A stretch of 64,000 nt of DNA from positions 310,001 through 374,000 of the forward strand of contig OZ037859.1 of NCBI GenBank assembly GCA_964035575.1, in the 5' to 3' direction. Source of the stretch: Rhynchopus sp. YZ270_cl-10 (taxonomy: Eukaryota; Euglenozoa; Diplonemea; Diplonemida; Diplonemidae). How positions within the stretch are numbered: position 1 is the first letter of the stretch; the number at the start of each line of letters is the position of its first letter. The notes below the pieces were generated by a model. The model searched no databases, was not told the origin of the DNA, and worked only from the letters and a program-made list of their open reading frames with translations. Positions 1 to 9,811 of this stretch are shown here, one piece after another. The position numbers and the translations under genes were made by a program.

Positions 1-520
1 AACCGGGCGGAATTCGATTTTTGGGGTCCAAATGGGCCTATGGTGTGGTTTTTTTGACCTCAGGGGGTATTTTTTGATTTATTGCCTACTTCACGTTTTT
101 TGACGGCTTCAGATACCTTAGGGTGGGAAAACCCTTGGTACCAGGTGCGTGACACTTTTTGAAACATAGTTCTAAGTTCCACCAAGTCCCTCTAAACACC
201 CCGAAACAGCCTGGGTACCCCTCGGGATAGGTTCTGGGGTGAAAATATGTGGCTTTGGGGGCTTTTCTGGCCCCTGGCCCACACTGAGGCGTGATGAATG
301 TGTGATTTGCTCTATCTACGGGGGTGGGCAGGTACAAGTTCTGTAGGCATTTTTTTAAAATTGCATTTCAGGCATCATCTGAGTATTTCTGTGTCAAAAC
401 TGGGGCGCTGGTGCGTTTTTTGGGTCCCCTAGGTGGTTTGGTATAGTTTTCGGGGACTTCTGCGGTTCTGAGGATCAAAATCGGAAAAATCGCATTTATC
501 GAGTACAGTGACCCTCCCCT
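1..520. repeat. Possible partial foldback element (E0)
   Basis: No credible gene. The text has the same character as the neighbouring foldback arms (runs of T/A separated by GGGG and CCCC, TTTTTTGACC blocks, CCTAGG sites) and runs straight into the G-run that opens element E1. It may be the right arm of another foldback cut by the window edge; the matching arm would lie outside, so this is only inference. Confidence 0.35.
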
Positions 521-1749
521 AGGGGGGGGGGGGGGGGGGTAGGGGGTACGACTCCAGCCATTTTTTGCGCACGGAAAATTCATTTGGCATTATCTGGTCA
601 TCTCCAAGGCAACTGCGGGTGAAAAACACCCTCAGAGTGGGTCACAGGGGGCCTGTGGGTCGAAAAACGACCCAGAAGCCACCCCAGAATACAAAAAAAT
701 GGAAAAAAATAGTGAAAAAACGGCTTTTTTCACGTTTTGGCCACTTTGGGCAAAATAGCGATTTTTCGAGAAAAAAATCAAAAACCGGGATATTTTTTGA
801 CATCACAAAGCCTCCTTTGGCACAAATATACCCCAAAAGTGGCCTGTGAGTCCATTCCAACCTGTTTTGGACATATTTGACACTTTTGGAAGTGTTTTTT
901 TGGTGTTTTTAGGTCAAAAAAATGCCCAAGACGTCCCCAAGACATCCCCAAGACACTTTGCACACCCCCTGTTACGGTCATATTTTTTTCGTTTTTTTGC
1001 CTGAAACCCCCAAAATACCCCTCCCGGACCCCACATAGTCCCGAATATCCATCACACACCCACTCAGAGTGAGTAGAAGCACCCCAAAAAAAATATTTTT
1101 TAAAGCCCTAAAATTGTGCTTCAGTTTCGGCAGCATCCATGTTGAAGTTGAAGGGCTTTAAAAAATATTTTTTTTGGGGTGCTTCTACTCACTCTGAGTG
1201 GGTGTGTGATGGATATTCGGGACTATGTGGGGTCCGGGAGGGGTATTTTGGGGGTTTCAGGCAAAAAAACGAAAAAAATATGACCGTAACAGGGGGTGTG
1301 CAAAGTGTCTTGGGGATGTCTTGGGGACGTCTTGGGCATTTTTTTGACCTAAAAACACCAAAAAAACACTTCCAAAAGTGTCAAATATGTCCAAAACAGG
1401 TTGGAATGGACTCACAGGCCACTTTTGGGGTATATTTGTGCCAAAGGAGGCTTTGTGATGTCAAAAAATATCCCGGTTTTTGATTTTTTTCTCGAAAAAT
1501 CGCTATTTTGCCCAAAGTGGCCAAAACGTGAAAAAAGCCGTTTTTTCACTATTTTTTTCCATTTTTTTGTATTCTGGGGTGGCTTCTGGGTCGTTTTTCG
1601 ACCCACAGGCCCCCTGTGACCCACTCTGAGGGTGTTTTTCACCCGCAGTTGCCTTGGAGATGGCCAGATAATGCCAAATGAATTTTCCGTGCGTTTGGTC
1701 CCAGCCAAAATGGCTGGAGTCGTATCCCCTAGGGGGGGGGGGGGGGGGG
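521..1749. repeat. Foldback element E1 (long palindrome)
   Basis: Two arms are reverse complements: 541-1109 pairs with 1152-1720, around a 42-nt loop. Positions x and 2261-x stay in register without an indel from 601/1660 inward, about 509 bp that look perfectly paired. The outer ends carry CCTAGG followed by a long G run (521-539 and 1731-1749). Only outside the perfect part do mismatches and a short indel appear. It has no transposase frame; the identical open frames on the two arms are mirror shadows. It is a foldback or MITE-like unit, or a very recent inverted duplication. Confidence 0.9.
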
Positions 1750-1800
1750 TACCACCCACCCCCCAAGGCCAACATCGGCCGAAAAATTACCCAGAGGCCT

Positions 1801-2985
1801 GACCCCCCCCCCCCCCCCCCCCCTAGGTGGGGGCAAAACCTTCAGGACGGGTGAGGCATTTTGACTTTTTTGGACTTCCGCGCAAAGTACCCACAAACCA
1901 CCCCTCATACCCACCCAGAAATGGGTCAGAAACACCCTGTGACCCGAAAATCCATGCTAAGGGCGACTCAGAATATGAAAAAATGCAAAAAAATAGTGAA
2001 AAAGTGGCCTTTTGACGGTTTTGGCCATGTTGGGTAAAATGGCCATTTTTGGACAAAAAAATCAAAAAAACAGCAAAATTTCGACGTCATGACAGCTGCT
2101 TGGGCACAAACCTACCCCAGGGAGGTCCTGTGAGTCCATTCCGACCTGTTTTGGACACTTTAGGTACTTTTTTTGGCCGTTTTTTGGTGTTTTTAGGTCA
2201 AAAAATACCCTGGACTTTACCCTGGACGTCCCTGGGCCGCGACTTGCGCCCTGCTTTTGGACCCACTCTGGGCCAAAAAATGGGTGAAAACCCCCGAAAA
2301 AGCACTCCGGGAACCCAGATAGTTCCAAATATCCACCAGAAACCCACCCAAACACCTCAAAAACATGCCAGAAAAATATTTTTAAAAACGGTTCCATAAT
2401 GACTTATTTGAAAAAGTGTGTTTTTAAAAATATTTTTCTGGCATGTTTTTGAGGTGTTTGGGTGGGTTTCTGGTGGATATTTGGAACTATCTGGGTTCCC
2501 GGAGTGCTTTTTCGGGGGTTTTCACCCATTTTTTGGCCCAGAGTGGGTCCAAAAGCAGGGCGCAAGTCGCGGCCCAGGGACGTCCAGGGTAAAGTCCAGG
2601 GTATTTTTTGACCTAAAAACACCAAAAAACGGCCAAAAAAAGTACCTAAAGTGTCCAAAACAGGTCGGAATGGACTCACAGGACCTCCCTGGGGTAGGTT
2701 TGTGCCCAAGCAGCTGTCATGACGTCGAAATTTTGCTGTTTTTTTGATTTTTTTGTCCAAAAATGGCCATTTTACCCAACATGGCCAAAACCGTCAAAAG
2801 GCCACTTTTTCACTATTTTTTTGCATTTTTTCATATTCTGAGTCGCCCTTAGCATGGATTTTCGGGTCACAGGGTGTTTCTGACCCATTTCTGGGTGGGT
2901 ATGAGGGGTGGTTTGTACGTACTTTGCGCGGAAGTCCAAAAAAGTCAAAATGCCTCAAAAAAATAGGGGTTTTGCCCCCACCTAC

Positions 2986-3010
<25 letters not shown>
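1801..3010. repeat. Foldback element E2 (long palindrome)
   Basis: Left arm 1819-2389 and right arm 2420-2990 are reverse complements around a 30-nt loop; x and 4809-x stay in register over at least 1921-2389. The left end is a long C run (1801-1822) and the right end a C run followed by A (2985-3015). The arms are related to E1: both share the stretch that reads GACCTGTTTTGGAC and then GGTGTTTTTAGGTCA. It contains no coding capacity. It lies about 50 bp from the stop of the 910-residue gene. Confidence 0.9.
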
Positions 3011-3016
<6 letters not shown>

Positions 3017-3068
3017 GGCAAGATCCTGCTGTCTCGCAAAAATTACCCCCAAAAAAAAAATTTTTTTT

Positions 3069-5801
3069 TTACCGCTTCCCTTTGTGGCGCATCTGGGGTT
3101 TTCTGATGTGGTTGTGCCCTGCGTGACCGTTTCCGTTTGCATTTCCGAGAGGGAGGTTGAGGAGGAGTGGGTCGGAGAGCATGGGGTCAAACATGTTGTT
3201 GTGTATGGGGTGGAGTGCGAGCATTTGGGGTGGCATGACGCCTGCGACTCCTTCGAGATACCGCATGAGGTACTGTTGGGGTGCGTCTGTTGCGCTGTCT
3301 GCCACCGGCTCCATCTCGTACGCAAGCTGTGAGAGATCCCTCATCATTCTCCTTGTCTGCGCGAATGACGTCCACTGCAGATCGATCCTCCCCTCCGCCA
3401 AGACCTGCGGATATCTCTCAAACAACAATGCCCTAGTCAACAGCGCAGCCTCACCTAACAGCATCTGCTGCAACATTTGAAACAGAGTGACACGAAGTTG
3501 CACCCCTTCTGACGCATCTAACGCTTTGTTCGCATCTTCACTCACAACCCATCCGTTTTCACGGAGGATTTGCACTCTACGGAGGTCCCAAAGCTGTCTT
3601 GGAGGAAGTTCATCGGCCTGCTCCATTTCGTCGAGTCGTGCGAAGATTGCATTTTGTGCGATAATGCTTGACGGCTCTTCATCCAGCCGTTCTCCCACCG
3701 ATTCAAGAAGGCACAACGCAGAGAGAACCTGCTCTCCAGGAACGCTAAGAAGGGTTTGGAGAACGTTCGCTGCGTCAACCCGGAGGCGGGGGACCTGCTC
3801 GGGGGGGCCGTTCAACAGCATGCTCCGCATTAACTGCACCACTGCATGGTGCGTCGGTGGGGTTGCCCCAAGACACTTCGCTTTGAATGCAGTGTTGATC
3901 ACATCCATGATACGCTTACGACGTACCTGGTTTGTCAAATTGCGTAGTTTGTATAGCTCAGAAAGCGACGATCCTAGGTCGCCCGCGAGGTGAGGCAGAT
4001 ACATGCATGCCCCCACCGCACCGAAGGCAACCAGATTGAGTGTTCCAATCCCTTTGTGGTGTTCAAGAAGCGCCTTGACAACTTCTCTCGCATCGGCGAG
4101 GTTGACAATGAGAGCCAGGTCTGCGTCGAATCCTACATCGGTGATCGCACCACGAAGCTCTAAGGTCGCATTCATCACTGCCTTCAGCTGTGTAAAGGCT
4201 TCGGTGCTGCCTGCAACGGAGGTCGAAAGGGGCAAGGTGAGATGAGTGTTCTGCGGAATATCCTTCACAATCTCCAGCATCTTCTCATGCTCCTCTGAAT
4301 ATTTTTCAAGAAGTGGCGCCATATCGGGGGTACCCTTTTCTCCAATGAGACACATCATTGCTTGTGTATTGGAGCAGAGGTATTCATGGTACGCATGCGC
4401 CACGCTGGAGCGAAGATCCATACGAAGCCCCAACGGATTTCCTGGGTCATGAACCAGAGGAAGCACCATGCGTTGCACTGCGTCAGATGCAAGGGTGTTG
4501 GCTTCAAGCGCCGCAGCACCACCATCGCCATCCAAATCCCTCAGCCACGCAATCATCTTCCCATAGCAAGGGTGCTGGGTGCCAAGACTCCCCTTCTTTG
4601 GAAGGCTCATCAAAAACCCGAGACCTTTGCTCCGCTTTGTCGACCCCCCTTCGTGCACCGGAGAGGTCTGCGACCGCGGCAGTGGTCCTGCAATGTCTTC
4701 CGTGGGTGCCTCGGTTCTGGTCCTCTCTAGTGGCACCCAATCTGCCTTGTCTACAGCGCTGTTGATGTCTGCACTGCTCGAGTGTTCTTCTTCGAATACC
4801 CAGCCGCCTTGGACGGCCTCTGGATCGGTGGGTTTGGTAGGGAGACCGATGAGGTGTTCCTTGCGGAGGGGGGCCGCAGTAGTGGGTGTGTCGGTGTGGG
4901 AACGCTGCATAGGCTGTTTGTAGTCAAGAAAGGTGCCCGCATCGGCAGTCTGTGTACGCCATACGGCGTTGTCGTTGTCGCCAAACTGAACCGGTTTTTC
5001 TAAGATAGGAGTTTCAAGGCCAGGCATAACCCATTCGGCAACCTCAGGGGTGGTGGTAATGTCCTCCCAGGCGAGACGTTCAACGTTTTCTGGGGTAGGG
5101 GTGGTGTCATTGACGGAAAATATTTTGCGTTCGCTGTCTTTCGCAAGTGCAGCGGCTGCTTCCTTTTCGGTGTTTGCGGTGCAGATTAGCGCAACATAAA
5201 CCGAAAGGTGTGCTGCCTCACACGCCATTTCCACAAATGAAGCCGCCCCAGAGACACGGAGGATGAGGTTCGGGTCTGCGGAGGAGAGCGCGTCGGTTTT
5301 CATTGTTGTAACCGCGTCTTTGGTTGCTTGGGTCCCACCTCGCGGCGAGTAGACGGCAACACGCATGACCAACTCACTCCCTAGCTTTGTTGTCAATACC
5401 GCTCTGAGCTGCCTCAGTGCGGACAACAACGTCACTCCATTCACTTTTGCAAGCATCTCCTGTGCATCGCAGGCGACAGTAACAATGGTGGCAGGGGGTG
5501 GTGTGCCTTCGAAGACCAGGGCTCCCACCAAATCTTCTGTTGTAGTCGGATGCGCAAAAATGATGTGTTTGCACCCAATCTCCTTCGCAGCCTCCAAAGG
5601 GTAGTTCAAATCAATTTCGGGGGCATCGTCAAGGCTGCCGTCAGTTGAGAGGAACGCCTTCCATGTTGTGTCCTTCAGTTGGTCCTCAGTGCGTGTCCAC
5701 ACAGCGTCGAGGATGTCCGACAGCAATTTTGTGTCGTCAAAGTTGTGCACCTTGAAGTACTGCCTCTCGGCACCAATATTAACGCTGATCTTAATGAACA
5801 T
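3069..5801 (-). CDS. Hypothetical 910-residue protein
   Basis: A single uninterrupted frame. I start it at the ATG at 5801 (MFIKISVNIGAERQ...), because the 77 codons upstream are low-complexity Lys/Phe/Pro from A/T tracts and because a strong 3' splice-like site lies 22 nt before this ATG. I do not recognise the family. Residues about 1-90 are a compact mixed alpha/beta stretch that could be ubiquitin- or PB1-like (weak). The middle (about 240-430) is polar and probably disordered. The C-terminal half is helical and Leu/Ala-rich, compatible with HEAT/ARM-type repeats. The tail is Asn/His/Lys-rich. No membrane segment or signal peptide is visible. The stop lies next to foldback E2, so the 3' UTR must run into or end before that element. 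Confidence 0.8.
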   Translation of the reverse strand: MFIKISVNIGAERQYFKVHNFDDTKLLSDILDAVWTRTEDQLKDTTWKAFLSTDGSLDDAPEIDLNYPLEAAKEIGCKHIIFAHPTTTEDLVGALVFEGTPPPATIVTVACDAQEMLAKVNGVTLLSALRQLRAVLTTKLGSELVMRVAVYSPRGGTQATKDAVTTMKTDALSSADPNLILRVSGAASFVEMACEAAHLSVYVALICTANTEKEAAAALAKDSERKIFSVNDTTPTPENVERLAWEDITTTPEVAEWVMPGLETPILEKPVQFGDNDNAVWRTQTADAGTFLDYKQPMQRSHTDTPTTAAPLRKEHLIGLPTKPTDPEAVQGGWVFEEEHSSSADINSAVDKADWVPLERTRTEAPTEDIAGPLPRSQTSPVHEGGSTKRSKGLGFLMSLPKKGSLGTQHPCYGKMIAWLRDLDGDGGAAALEANTLASDAVQRMVLPLVHDPGNPLGLRMDLRSSVAHAYHEYLCSNTQAMMCLIGEKGTPDMAPLLEKYSEEHEKMLEIVKDIPQNTHLTLPLSTSVAGSTEAFTQLKAVMNATLELRGAITDVGFDADLALIVNLADAREVVKALLEHHKGIGTLNLVAFGAVGACMYLPHLAGDLGSSLSELYKLRNLTNQVRRKRIMDVINTAFKAKCLGATPPTHHAVVQLMRSMLLNGPPEQVPRLRVDAANVLQTLLSVPGEQVLSALCLLESVGERLDEEPSSIIAQNAIFARLDEMEQADELPPRQLWDLRRVQILRENGWVVSEDANKALDASEGVQLRVTLFQMLQQMLLGEAALLTRALLFERYPQVLAEGRIDLQWTSFAQTRRMMRDLSQLAYEMEPVADSATDAPQQYLMRYLEGVAGVMPPQMLALHPIHNNMFDPMLSDPLLLNLPLGNANGNGHAGHNHIRKPQMRHKGKR

Positions 5802-5823
5802 TGTGAAATCAAATGAAACAATA

Positions 5824-5845
5824 CTAAAAAAGAACAGAAAAATAT
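5824..5845 (-). promoter_or_regulatory. 3' splice-like site before the 910-aa gene
   Basis: On the minus strand a U-rich tract (TTTTTCTGTTCTTTTTT) ends in AG 22 nt before the ATG at 5801. This fits either a trans-splice acceptor or the end of a 5' UTR intron; no donor is evident upstream. Confidence 0.5.
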
Positions 5846-6415
5846 GTGGTTTTTTTTTGAAAAAAGGGGGAAAAAGAGAGTCAAAAAAAAATGCGAGAAC
5901 GCTCGCTGATGGGGTGAGAGGAGGGGAGGGAGGGAGGGGTGTTTCTGTAATGGTGTAGTGGAGGAAAAGGAGGAAAAAATTGATAGGAAAAAAAGGGGGG
6001 TTCGTTTCCTTCCTTTTTCTGCCTTTCCGCACGAGAAAAAAAAATGCAACTCACAATAGGTACCAACAAGTTTTTGTGAGAACGGCAATAAAAAAAAAAA
6101 AAAAAAAGGAGGTCTTTCATTGGGGTACACCCCCCCTTCATTTTGACCCCCTTCCGATTTCTTCCCCCCACACACAGGGGGGTTTTATGCAGGGTTTATG
6201 CACCCACTATGCGGCCAGATGCAGCCAGATGGCACTGCGGAAGACACACACCACCTGGACTTAACGTATATCGCTCTGGGATTTTTTTTCTCCATTTTTT
6301 TTTATAATAAAAACCATCACTTGAGGGTTCTGGACTAACAGACTATCCATAAAATGGCTTGACCAGAGTACAGAACGTATCGCACCACCTCTTCTGCAGT
6401 GAACACCCCCACCTC
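5846..6415. other. Intergenic, A/T tracts
   Basis: Upstream of the 910-aa gene and downstream of the three-exon gene. It holds long A and T homopolymers and purine-rich GGGAGGGAGGG text. I see no gene or named repeat. Confidence 0.6.
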
Positions 6416-7207
6416 TTAGGGGTGATACAATCTGTCGATCTCCTTTATTTCCTCAGGGGTGTAGAGGTACCGTCTTTGGAATTTGTACCAGATGGTGGTG
6501 GGGTGGTAGCGCCCGGTCATGGGCGGGCGTCTATCATAGTTCCATTGGTAGCGGCTGGTGTCGAAGCCCAGCTCGCGTGCAGCCTCGTTGACAACGGGGA
6601 TCGGGCGGCCCTCCCATTTCCGACGCTTCTGCAGCTTCCCGACGGCCTCGAGCTCCTCGTAGATTTCTAGGTCCACGACGCCACGGAAGTCTTGCTGTAG
6701 GGGAATGAAGCAAAAATGAAAAAAAGTTGAAATACAGCATCGTGAAACTGTCCATTGGTACATTCCGTCGGGGAGGGGAAAGGATGGAAGTGTGGTGGAC
6801 CTTCATGAAAAGTTGTTTGTGTCTCTTTGTTTCAAATTTTCGTGTTGCATTGAATCCACGGAAGAAGACCACGAAAAAAGGGAATATGGTATACCTTCAA
6901 CCGGATCTGTTCTTGGACAGAGTCCCGCAGCAGCTGGCGCTGCTCTGGTGCGCCGGGCACCCTATACCACACCAGAGCTATTAAAACGAGAACACCCCCT
7001 GTGCGTGTCAGTCGTCTTGCTGCCAGGAAACTCCGGTATCTGTTGTGGTTTGAGTAATAAGCGGTGTGGCAGGGGGGGAAGTGGTAACTAAACGAACGGC
7101 GTGACATACGATGCCCCTGGGTTGGCGCTGTTAGCTGCTTCGTTGGGCTTCGGCATAGGGGTGGCCTTGACCATGCATTCTGCAGGTTCTGTTTGCTTTT
7201 CGGCCAT
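6416..7207 (-). CDS. Single-pass membrane protein, three exons
   Basis: Exons 7110-7207, 6895-7039 and 6416-6694 join in frame. Intron 1 (7040-7109) has donor GTATGT and acceptor AACAG; intron 2 (6695-6894) has donor GTATAC and acceptor CTACAG. The protein is about 174 residues: a polar N-terminus (MAEKQTEPAECM...), a basic stretch, one membrane segment around residues 46-58 (TGGVLVLIALVWYRV), then a charged C-terminal part rich in Arg, Tyr and Trp ending EIDRLYHP. The shape suits a small organelle inner-membrane or respiratory accessory subunit, but I do not recognise the family. An in-frame ATG at 7273 would add 22 residues; I prefer 7207 because an AG (TTTACAG) lies shortly upstream. Confidence 0.75.
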
Positions 7208-7360
7208 ATTATTTTCGTGTATTGCTGTAAAGTTTTTTTTGAGAATTTTCCTTGTATCCTTATCGACAATCACATAAAACTAACCCAGTCTAGTGGGATT
7301 CCGCATTTATAAGGGGCTAAGAAGAAGAAGAAGAACAAGAAGAAGAAAAATTTGTAGGAT

Positions 7361-7386
7361 AGATGTGCCTCTCGTGCACGCACTTA
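7361..7386 (+). repeat. H2 hairpin repeat
   Basis: Reads AGATGTGCCTCTCGTGCACG followed by CACTTA; core TGTGCCTCTCGTGCACG matches the H2 consensus, right outer arm decayed. Confidence 0.55.
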
Positions 7387-7387
7387 T

Positions 7388-7435
7388 ATTTACCATCGTT
7401 ATCGCGCTGGGAAACGCTGGGTTTGAATTGATGGG
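7388..7435 (+). repeat. H8 repeat
   Basis: Carries ATCGTTATCGCGCTGGGAAA then CGCTGGGTTTGAA and GATGGGCTG. The same block is at 13757 and 17116 in the same orientation. Confidence 0.55.
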
Positions 7436-8244
7436 CTGTCTCTTTGTCGTATAAGAAGAAGAGTTTTGCTTGGGATGTGTACACGACACCTCAAAAAAAA
7501 AAGGTGTGAGGGATGTAGGAAACTTTTTGAAAAAATAATGAAAAAAAAAACCGTTTGTTTTGTTTATTATTTGGAGAGAAAAAGCTCTTCACCGTGCCCT
7601 CAGAGAGGGGGGAAAAACATACACAGACACACAGGAAAAACTAGCAAAGACGAAGGTCCCTTAATCACATCTAAAGACACTACCACCACCCCAGGGCTAG
7701 AACAACCGCAACTGTTGTTGTACAATGTTGACACGACCACGCTATATACCATTCCATCCAAAATGGGTGTTTTGTTTCGCACCTTTTTTGCGCTAAACTT
7801 TTGGACAGAGAACCAAACTGGGAGAATCTAAAAGGATCCACAGATCCTTAGGGGGTGGGTGTTCTTTTGTTTTACCTTTTTTTTTTGATGATCTGTTTCA
7901 GCATTGCTGAATTTTAAAAAAATATTCCCCAAGCCATCTATTTTGAGGTGGTTTGGATGGGGGTCTCAAAACTGAACCCCGCTTGAGGTTCTGATTGCTT
8001 AGTCTCGTCTCATCTCTTACCTCACCCTTGAGAAACTCCGCGCATTTTAAAAAAAAGAAGAACACAGTGGTGTGGCCGACGACCCCAAAATAGCAGAAAA
8101 TAGCAGAAAGTAGCACAAAAAATAGCACCCCCCTTTCAGCCACACCAAACACATTGCAAATCTAAAGCAATTTGTTTCTTATTTCATGATTTCGTATTGA
8201 AAAGCACGCTAGGGGTGTATGGCGCACACACCCCCTTATTATTT

Positions 8245-8306
8245 GGGGAAATGACGTTAGTAACCATGAGTATTATCCCCCAATGGGTTACTAACGTCAT
8301 TTCCCC
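8245..8306. repeat. Perfect 21-bp inverted repeat
   Basis: Left arm 8245-8265 begins GGGGAAATGACGTTAGTAAC and its exact reverse complement lies at 8286-8306, with a 20-nt loop. No gene adjoins it directly. It could be a small element's remaining termini or a transcript hairpin. Confidence 0.85.
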
Positions 8307-8360
8307 TTTTTTGACTAAAGTAATTCAAATAAATTGATAGGGTAAAGAACAGAAAGCGTA

Positions 8361-8405
8361 TAAAATGAACCTAAGCTTCAAGAGTGTCGAAAACAAACTT
8401 AAGAT
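8361..8405 (+). repeat. H1 hairpin repeat, decayed
   Basis: Starts AAAATGAACCTAAGC as in H1, but the right arm is poor. Confidence 0.4.
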
Positions 8406-8934
8406 ATGCACACGGACACATTTTTTTTTCCTCCAATAACAGAAAATTTGCAAACAGCGCTTCGAAGGACCACAGCCTTACATTTTTTTTTTGGGGGCGA
8501 AAACCGCGTTTCCCTTGTGGAAAGGAAGGGAAAGAGAATGCAAACCAAATGTAGATCTGGCAGACTCCCTTCTGGTTGCGGTATCCTGAAAAGAAAAAAA
8601 AGTACTGTCACAAAATCTTGAGGCTGTATTGCAAAACAAATCTCCGAAGAGGAGACGAGAGAGGAAAATGAGGGTTTTTTTTTTTACACGAAAAAGGGTT
8701 CTCTGATCGGGGCTCCTAGCACAAGGTAGTGGTGACCGTAATATGATGTACAATACTCACAATACAGCTACAATACAACCTAGCAGAGGGGGAGTGGGTT
8801 GAGAGAGAAGACACCATTTTTTTTTTTTGGCACTCCATTTCCCGTTTTTCTCCGAGTTAACCACCTAAAGGGGTGTTGCCCCCTTGATTAGGCTTCCGGA
8901 GGGGGAGAGAAAAGAAATAACACTTCAAGGTTTA

Positions 8935-8973
8935 TGTGAAATACAAAGCACTCTCGTGAACAGTGTACCTTGG
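8935..8973 (+). repeat. H5 hairpin repeat
   Basis: GAAATACAAAGCACTCTCGT then GAACAGTGTACC. TACA pairs with TGTA, and the loop carries CTCTCGTG like H1 and H2. Confidence 0.6.
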
Positions 8974-9014
8974 ATGATCAGCTGTACCGGGGTGGACACC
9001 AAATGCACTCTTTT

Positions 9015-9050
9015 AAAGATGATTGTGCCTCTTCGTGCACACACATTTTA
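9015..9050 (+). repeat. H2 hairpin repeat
   Basis: Begins AAAGATGATTGTGCCTCTTC and ends GTGCACACACATTTT; the arms pair with one or two mismatches. Confidence 0.6.
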
Positions 9051-9173
9051 AAATGCAGTACAGTGGAAAGTTGTGTCAGCCCTCTCTTCTTTAACCCCGG
9101 GGGTGTGTCATGATGAGTTGATAAAATGGAATGTGTCAGGGGAGAAGGAAAGCTGAGGCAAAATCAAATGGTT

Positions 9174-9208
9174 GAAGTGCAAACGCCTCTGTGGAAGTTG
9201 GCACACCG
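9174..9208 (+). repeat. H3 hairpin repeat, partial
   Basis: AAGTGCAAACGCCTC as in H3, with a diverged right side containing GGCACAC. Confidence 0.45.
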
Positions 9209-9230
9209 GATCAAAAAAAAATGAGGTCGT

Positions 9231-9258
9231 AAGATGAATGTGCCTCTCGCACACATCT
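9231..9258 (+). repeat. H2 hairpin repeat
   Basis: Short version: AAGATGAATGTGCCTCTCGC followed by ACACATCT. Outer arms AGATG and CATCT pair. Confidence 0.65.
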
Positions 9259-9811
9259 AAAAATAAAATCAGGGGGGAAAAGAAAATTTGAATAAAATGT
9301 GCCTCGCTGTACACAGAAGCCCAAACAAAACTCTTGGTTCAAAAATATGCACCAATTCCCCCCCATCAGCAACGCGTATCTGTACAAAAACAAAACACAC
9401 CGGAGAAATACCAGATCATCAGAATACGTTCTACAGAAAAAGAAAGCCAAAAAAAAAAAGTTTCCTCGTCACAGCGCAAAAATGTTGTTCGGGAAAATGT
9501 CATTTTCGCCATGTACTATTGCGGATAACGGCACGAAAGAGTTTCCCTTTAAAACAACAACTTTTTAAATGCCAATGCACATCGCACAACATCTTCAAAA
9601 AAAACAAAATCATAACATAACAAAAACTCCACTCGCAGAAAACATCAGAAGAACATTGTACTATACACGACTCTCCCCCCACTCCCTTTCTCCCCTTCTC
9701 CCAATTCCTGTTTTCTTTCAAAACATTTCCGCCTGGGTTTGAGAAAGCACCTCTTCAGGATTTGTTTTGAAAATACACATTTATTTTTGTCTCGTTATTC
9801 ACTCTTTCCTT

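Larger units (their letters stand above)
7208..9811. other. Intergenic with short repeats
   Basis: About 2.6 kb without a supportable gene. It contains GAA repeats (7320-7350), copies of repeat families H2, H3, H5 and H8 and a perfect 21-bp-arm hairpin (8245-8306), set in A/T homopolymers. All open frames here are short and compositionally biased. Confidence 0.6.

Noticed and set aside
778-2760. Conserved protein pairs on opposite strands in the foldbacks
   Set aside because: Identical frames on the two arms are forced by the palindrome; the translations are Phe/Lys/Trp-rich noise.
5802-6032. 77-residue N-terminal extension of the 910-aa protein
   Set aside because: Lys/Phe/Pro runs from A/T tracts, and a splice-like acceptor lies between it and the chosen ATG.
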